DNA of 64,000 bases, taken from the NCBI GenBank assembly GCA_021234155.1, contig JAJEKV010000037.1, positions 1,916,171-1,980,170 on the forward strand. The letters run 5' to 3'. Below are positions 61,690 to 64,000 of the stretch, piece after piece (within the stretch, counting starts at the first letter, position 1; every line of letters starts with the position of its first letter). This DNA comes from Isoetes taiwanensis. Its lineage: Eukaryota > Streptophyta > Lycopodiopsida > Isoetales > Isoetaceae. Made by a program: the position numbers and the translations under genes. The notes below the pieces were generated by a model. It ran no database searches. It had not been told where the DNA came from and saw nothing but the letters and a program-made list of their open reading frames with translations.

Positions 61690-61845
61690 GTACCTAAAAA
61701 TTTCACACTTCCTCGAGGTGGGATTCTATCCATGCGCCTAAAAGTGTGGTGAGTGTATGGCTAAAGTTTTGGTCCAAACCCTACCAAAGGATGTTTGGTT
61801 GTTGGTATAGGCCTAGTAATGCCAAAAAATAATTTTGGCCCCGAC
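61690..61845 (+). repeat. Scrambled monomer
   Basis: CTAAAAATTTC, GGTGGGATTC and AAAGTGT are followed by out-of-order words and a second partial head (ATGTTTGGTTGTTGGTATAGG), then a normal TTCCCGAGG junction. Confidence 0.75.
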
Positions 61846-62269
61846 TTCCCGAGGTGGGATTCTATCCCACCTACAAAGTGTGCATGTATGGCTAAAGTTT
61901 TGCCCAACGGATGTGTGGTGAGTTGGTATAGGCCTAGTAATGCCAAAATAAATGTGCACTTGGCCTGGGGTTCAAACCCGCCAAAGTATGTTTATATTTG
62001 GGAGTTGGTTATTGGGTTATACTTTGTCTCCGCCATGATCCCCGACGTGGTAGAACTTGTGTCTATATGTGTCCTCCACTTTGTCTGCCATAAGGCAGCA
62101 GGATAAGCTCCACAATAATTGTGTGAGTATGCACCAGTAAAAATTGGCTTCCATGTACACTGGGCTGGTATACTGGTTGTTGGCTAAAAATTTCCTGACT
62201 TCCTGAGGTGGGATTCTATCCTGCCTACAAAGTGTGCATGTATGGCTAAAGTTTTGCCCAACGGATGTG

Positions 62270-62280
62270 TGGTGAGTTGG
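62270..62280 (+). promoter_or_regulatory. Box A, reference monomer
   Basis: TGGTGAGTTGG followed by TATAGGCC is also tRNA D-arm-like (AGTTGGT loop). This block is essentially invariant across the array, but it also lacks CHG sites, so invariance alone does not prove selection. Confidence 0.7.
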
Positions 62281-62322
62281 TATAGGCCTAGTAATGCCAA
62301 AATAAATGTGCACTTGGTCGGG

Positions 62323-62333
62323 GGTTCAAACCC
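62323..62333 (+). promoter_or_regulatory. Box B, reference monomer
   Basis: GGTTCAAACCC includes the TTCAAAC of a T-loop. The flanking G-run and the CCGGCCAG after it are among the most variable sites between monomers. Confidence 0.75.
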
Positions 62334-62599
62334 GGCCAGTGTATGTTTATATTTGGGAGTTGGTTACTGGGGTTATACGGCCATGATCCCCGACGTGGTA
62401 GAACTTGTGTCTATATGTGTCCTCCACTTTGTCTGCCATAAGGCAGCAGGATAAGCTCCACAATAATTGTGTGAGTATGCACCAGTAAAAATTGGCTTCC
62501 ATGTACACTGGGCTGGTATACTGGTTGTTGGCTAAAAATTTCCTGACTTCCTGAGGTGGGATTCTATCCTGCCTACAAAGTGTGCATGTATGGCTAAAG

Positions 62600-62603
62600 T
62601 TTT
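62600..62603 (+). terminator. TTTT, candidate Pol III terminator at the monomer end
   Basis: This is the only run of four T on the + strand of the clean unit, placed immediately before the next GCCCAACGG head. A transcript from the head would be about 340 nt and end here. Four T is a minimal, possibly leaky plant Pol III stop. Confidence 0.5.
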
Positions 62604-62854
62604 GCCCAACGGATGTGTGGTGAGTTGGTATAGGCCTAGTAATGCCAAAATAAATGTGCACTTGGTCGGGGGTTCAAACCCGGCCAGTGTATGTTTATAT
62701 TTGGGAGTTGGTTACTGGGGTTATACGGCCATGATCCCCGACGTGGTAGAACTTGTGTCTATACGTGTCCTCCACTTTGTCTGCCTTATGGCAGCAGGAT
62801 AAGCTCCACAATAATTGTGTGAGTATGCACCAGTAAAAATTGGCTTCCATGTAC

Positions 62855-62910
62855 ACTCCACAATAATTGTGTGAGTATGCACCAGTAAAAATTGGCTTCC
62901 ATGTACACTG
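62855..62910 (+). repeat. Clean partial duplication inside a monomer
   Basis: The segment from TCCACAATAATTGTGTGAG to the TGTACACT that follows is present twice back to back near 62803-62910. Both copies are otherwise canonical, so this is a true structural variant of a clean unit. Confidence 0.8.
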
Positions 62911-63114
62911 GGCTGGTATACTGGTTGTTGGCTAAAAATTTCCTGACTTCCTGAGGTGGGATTCTATCCTGCCTACAAAGTGTGCATGTATGGCTAAAAT
63001 TTTGCCCAACGGATGTGTGGTGAGTTGGTATAGGTCTAGTAATGCCAAAATAAATGTGCACTTGGTCGGGGGTTCAAACCCGGCCAGTGTATGTTTATAT
63101 TTGGGAGTTGGTTA

Positions 63115-63330
63115 CTGGGGTAGAACTTGTGTCTATACGTGTCCTCCACTTTGTCTGCCATAAGGCAGCAGGATAAAAATTGGCTTCCATGTACACTGGG
63201 CTGGTATACTGGTTGTTGGCTAAAAATTTCCTGACTTCCTGAGGTGGGATTCTATCCTGCCTACAAAGTGTGCTAAAAATTTCCTGACTTCCTGAGGTGG
63301 GATTCTATCCTGCCTACAAAGTGTGCATGT
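63115..63330 (+). repeat. Monomer with two deletions and a 61-bp-scale duplication
   Basis: GGTTACTGGGG jumps directly to TAGAACTTG (loss of the TTATACGGCC...GTGG block). GGCAGCAGGATAA jumps to AAATTGGC (loss of the CTCCACAATAATTG...CAGT block). The segment CTAAAAATTTCCTGACTTCC to AAAGTGTG is then duplicated. All junctions are at short shared words. Confidence 0.8.
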
Positions 63331-64000
63331 ATGGCTAAAGTTTTGCCCAACGGATGTGTGGTGAGTTGGTATAGGCCTAGTAATGCCAAAATAAATGTCC
63401 ACTTTGTCGGGGGTTCAAACCCTGCCAATGTATGTTTATATTTGGGAGTTGGTTACTGGGGTTATACGGCCATGATCCCCAACGTGGTAGAACTTGTGTC
63501 TATACGTGTCCTCCACTTTGTCTGCCATAAGGCAGCAGGATAAGCTCCACAAATGCACCAGTATAAATTGGCTTCCATGTACACTGGACTGGTATACTGG
63601 TTGTTGGCTAAAAATTTTCTGACTTCTTGAGGTGGGATTCTATCCTGCCTACAAAGTGTGCATGTATGGCTAAAGTTTTGCCCAACGGATGTGTGGTGAG
63701 TTGGTATAGGCCTAGTAATGCCAAAATAAATGTGCACTTGGTCGGGGGTTCAAACCCGGCCAGTGTATGTTTATATTTGGGAGTTGGTTACTGGGGTTAT
63801 ACGGCCATGATCCCCGACGTGGTAGAACTTGTGTCTATACGTCCTTTTGTCTCGCCATAAGGCAAACAATAATTGTGTGAGTATGCACCAGAAAAATTGG
63901 CTTCCATGTACACCGGGGTTATCGTATTTGTTGGCTACCTGAGGTGGGATTCTATCCTGCCTACAAAGTATGCATGTATGGCTAAAGTTTTGCCCAATGG

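Larger units (their letters stand above)
62256..62603 (+). repeat. Reference clean monomer (348 bp)
   Basis: Head GCCCAACGG at 62256, box A 62270-62280, box B 62323-62333, CTGCC-ATAA-GGCAG hairpin near 62433-62446, and terminal TTTT at 62600-62603. Inside this unit the preferred methylation contexts (CG, CAG, CTG, CCG) fall at about seventeen places. Its + strand 70-codon ORF and minus strand 104-codon ORF are carried by every clean copy only because the copies are identical. Confidence 0.9.
28975..64000 (+). repeat. Satellite array, 348-bp monomer, ~100 copies, SINE-like (Pol III cassette)
   Basis: All copies are head to tail in one orientation and the array continues past the right edge. 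Clean neighbours are exactly 348 bp apart (for example 57374 to 57722, 62242 to 62590), close to two nucleosomes. Taking the monomer from GCCCAACGG, it has box A TGGTGAGTTGG at +15, box B GGTTCAAACCC at +68, a hairpin CTGCC-ATAA-GGCAG in the middle and TTTT as its last four bases. Boxes A and B match the internal RNA polymerase III promoter of tRNAs and tRNA-derived SINEs. TTTT is the Pol III terminator and occurs only there in the + strand of a clean unit. The left edge of the array falls at the GCCCAACGG head. Two interspersed monomer classes exist, differing at CG and CHG sites. No protein is encoded. Centromeric or other chromosomal position cannot be read from sequence. Confidence 0.93.

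Noticed and set aside
62270-62322. Purifying selection on the box A block because it is invariant
   Set aside because: The block has no CHG sites and its only CG neighbour is in the head. Since differences elsewhere track CG/CHG sites, invariance is expected without selection.
28988-63860. A 70-codon + strand ORF (starting MAKVLPNGCVV) and a ~104-codon minus strand ORF (starting MHIYFGITRP) in nearly every monomer
   Set aside because: They exist because the monomer is repeated and its length is a multiple of three. Variant units break them freely, both strands are open, and there is no codon-level conservation beyond identity of the DNA.
28975-64000. CRISPR array
   Set aside because: The repeat unit is 348 bp with no short-repeat/unique-spacer pattern, and the context is plant nuclear DNA.
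28975-64000. 5S rRNA or ordinary tRNA gene cluster
   Set aside because: The unit lacks 5S sequence (no box C or known 5S start) and does not fold as a full cloverleaf; only the D-loop and T-loop promoter words resemble a tRNA.
28975-64000. Centromeric satellite
   Set aside because: Length and array form would fit, but nothing in the sequence shows centromere identity; that requires CENH3 data or cytology.

Overview
This window looks like nuclear DNA from a land plant with a large, repeat-dominated genome. The support is plant-style LTR retrotransposon signals (two initiator-Met tRNA primer sites, a 5-bp target duplication), telo-box-like AAACCCTAG motifs, decayed multi-copy TE-like genes, and a long satellite whose sequence differences sit at CG and CHG sites, the plant cytosine-methylation contexts. 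I could not fix the lineage; a non-flowering plant (fern, lycophyte or gymnosperm) is a guess. I see no clearly intact protein-coding gene.

Layout. (1) 1-1.7 kb: a duplicated block studded with about ten near-perfect 22-26 bp palindromes built on AAATGGCGCC/GGCGCCATTT. (2) 2.2-4.65 kb, minus strand: a frameshifted pseudogene with HTHEDID and DKMD-AKT motifs, resembling repetitive plant proteins annotated with DUF7869. (3) 5-13.5 kb: decayed low-complexity-free DNA with short unrecognised ORFs, a triplicated block at 5.2-5.76 kb, and a second palindrome family (AAATTGGGCGCCCAATTT). (4) 13.68-19.83 kb, plus strand: a broken multi-exon gene (Lys/Glu-rich N-terminal part plus a ParB/Srx-like segment). 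It is split by a 4.18 kb non-autonomous LTR retrotransposon at 14814-18993 with GCAAA duplications; the element has an unusual third, internal LTR-like block. (5) 19.85-22.1 kb: a ~105 bp minisatellite interrupted by a foldback element (203-bp inverted arms) and other DNA. (6) 22.1-24 kb: gene scraps. (7) 23.99-28.0 kb: a ~2.03 kb unit present twice in tandem, each copy carrying ~1.85 kb of almost pure purine on the + strand. (8) 28.04-28.97 kb: AT-rich, intron-like DNA. (9) 28975-64000: about 100 head-to-tail copies of a 348-bp satellite, running off the right edge.

Main discoveries. Each satellite monomer carries RNA polymerase III box A (TGGTGAGTTGG) and box B (GGTTCAAACCC) 53 bp apart, and its only TTTT lies directly before the next head. 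The array therefore looks like a tandemly amplified tRNA-derived SINE, each unit a self-contained Pol III cassette. Separately, nearly every difference between monomers falls at a CG or CHG trinucleotide, while long stretches lacking them are invariant. That pattern points to cytosine methylation, either as a mutational force or, at least as likely, as a source of systematic long-read consensus error. It should be settled before any evolutionary reading of the array.
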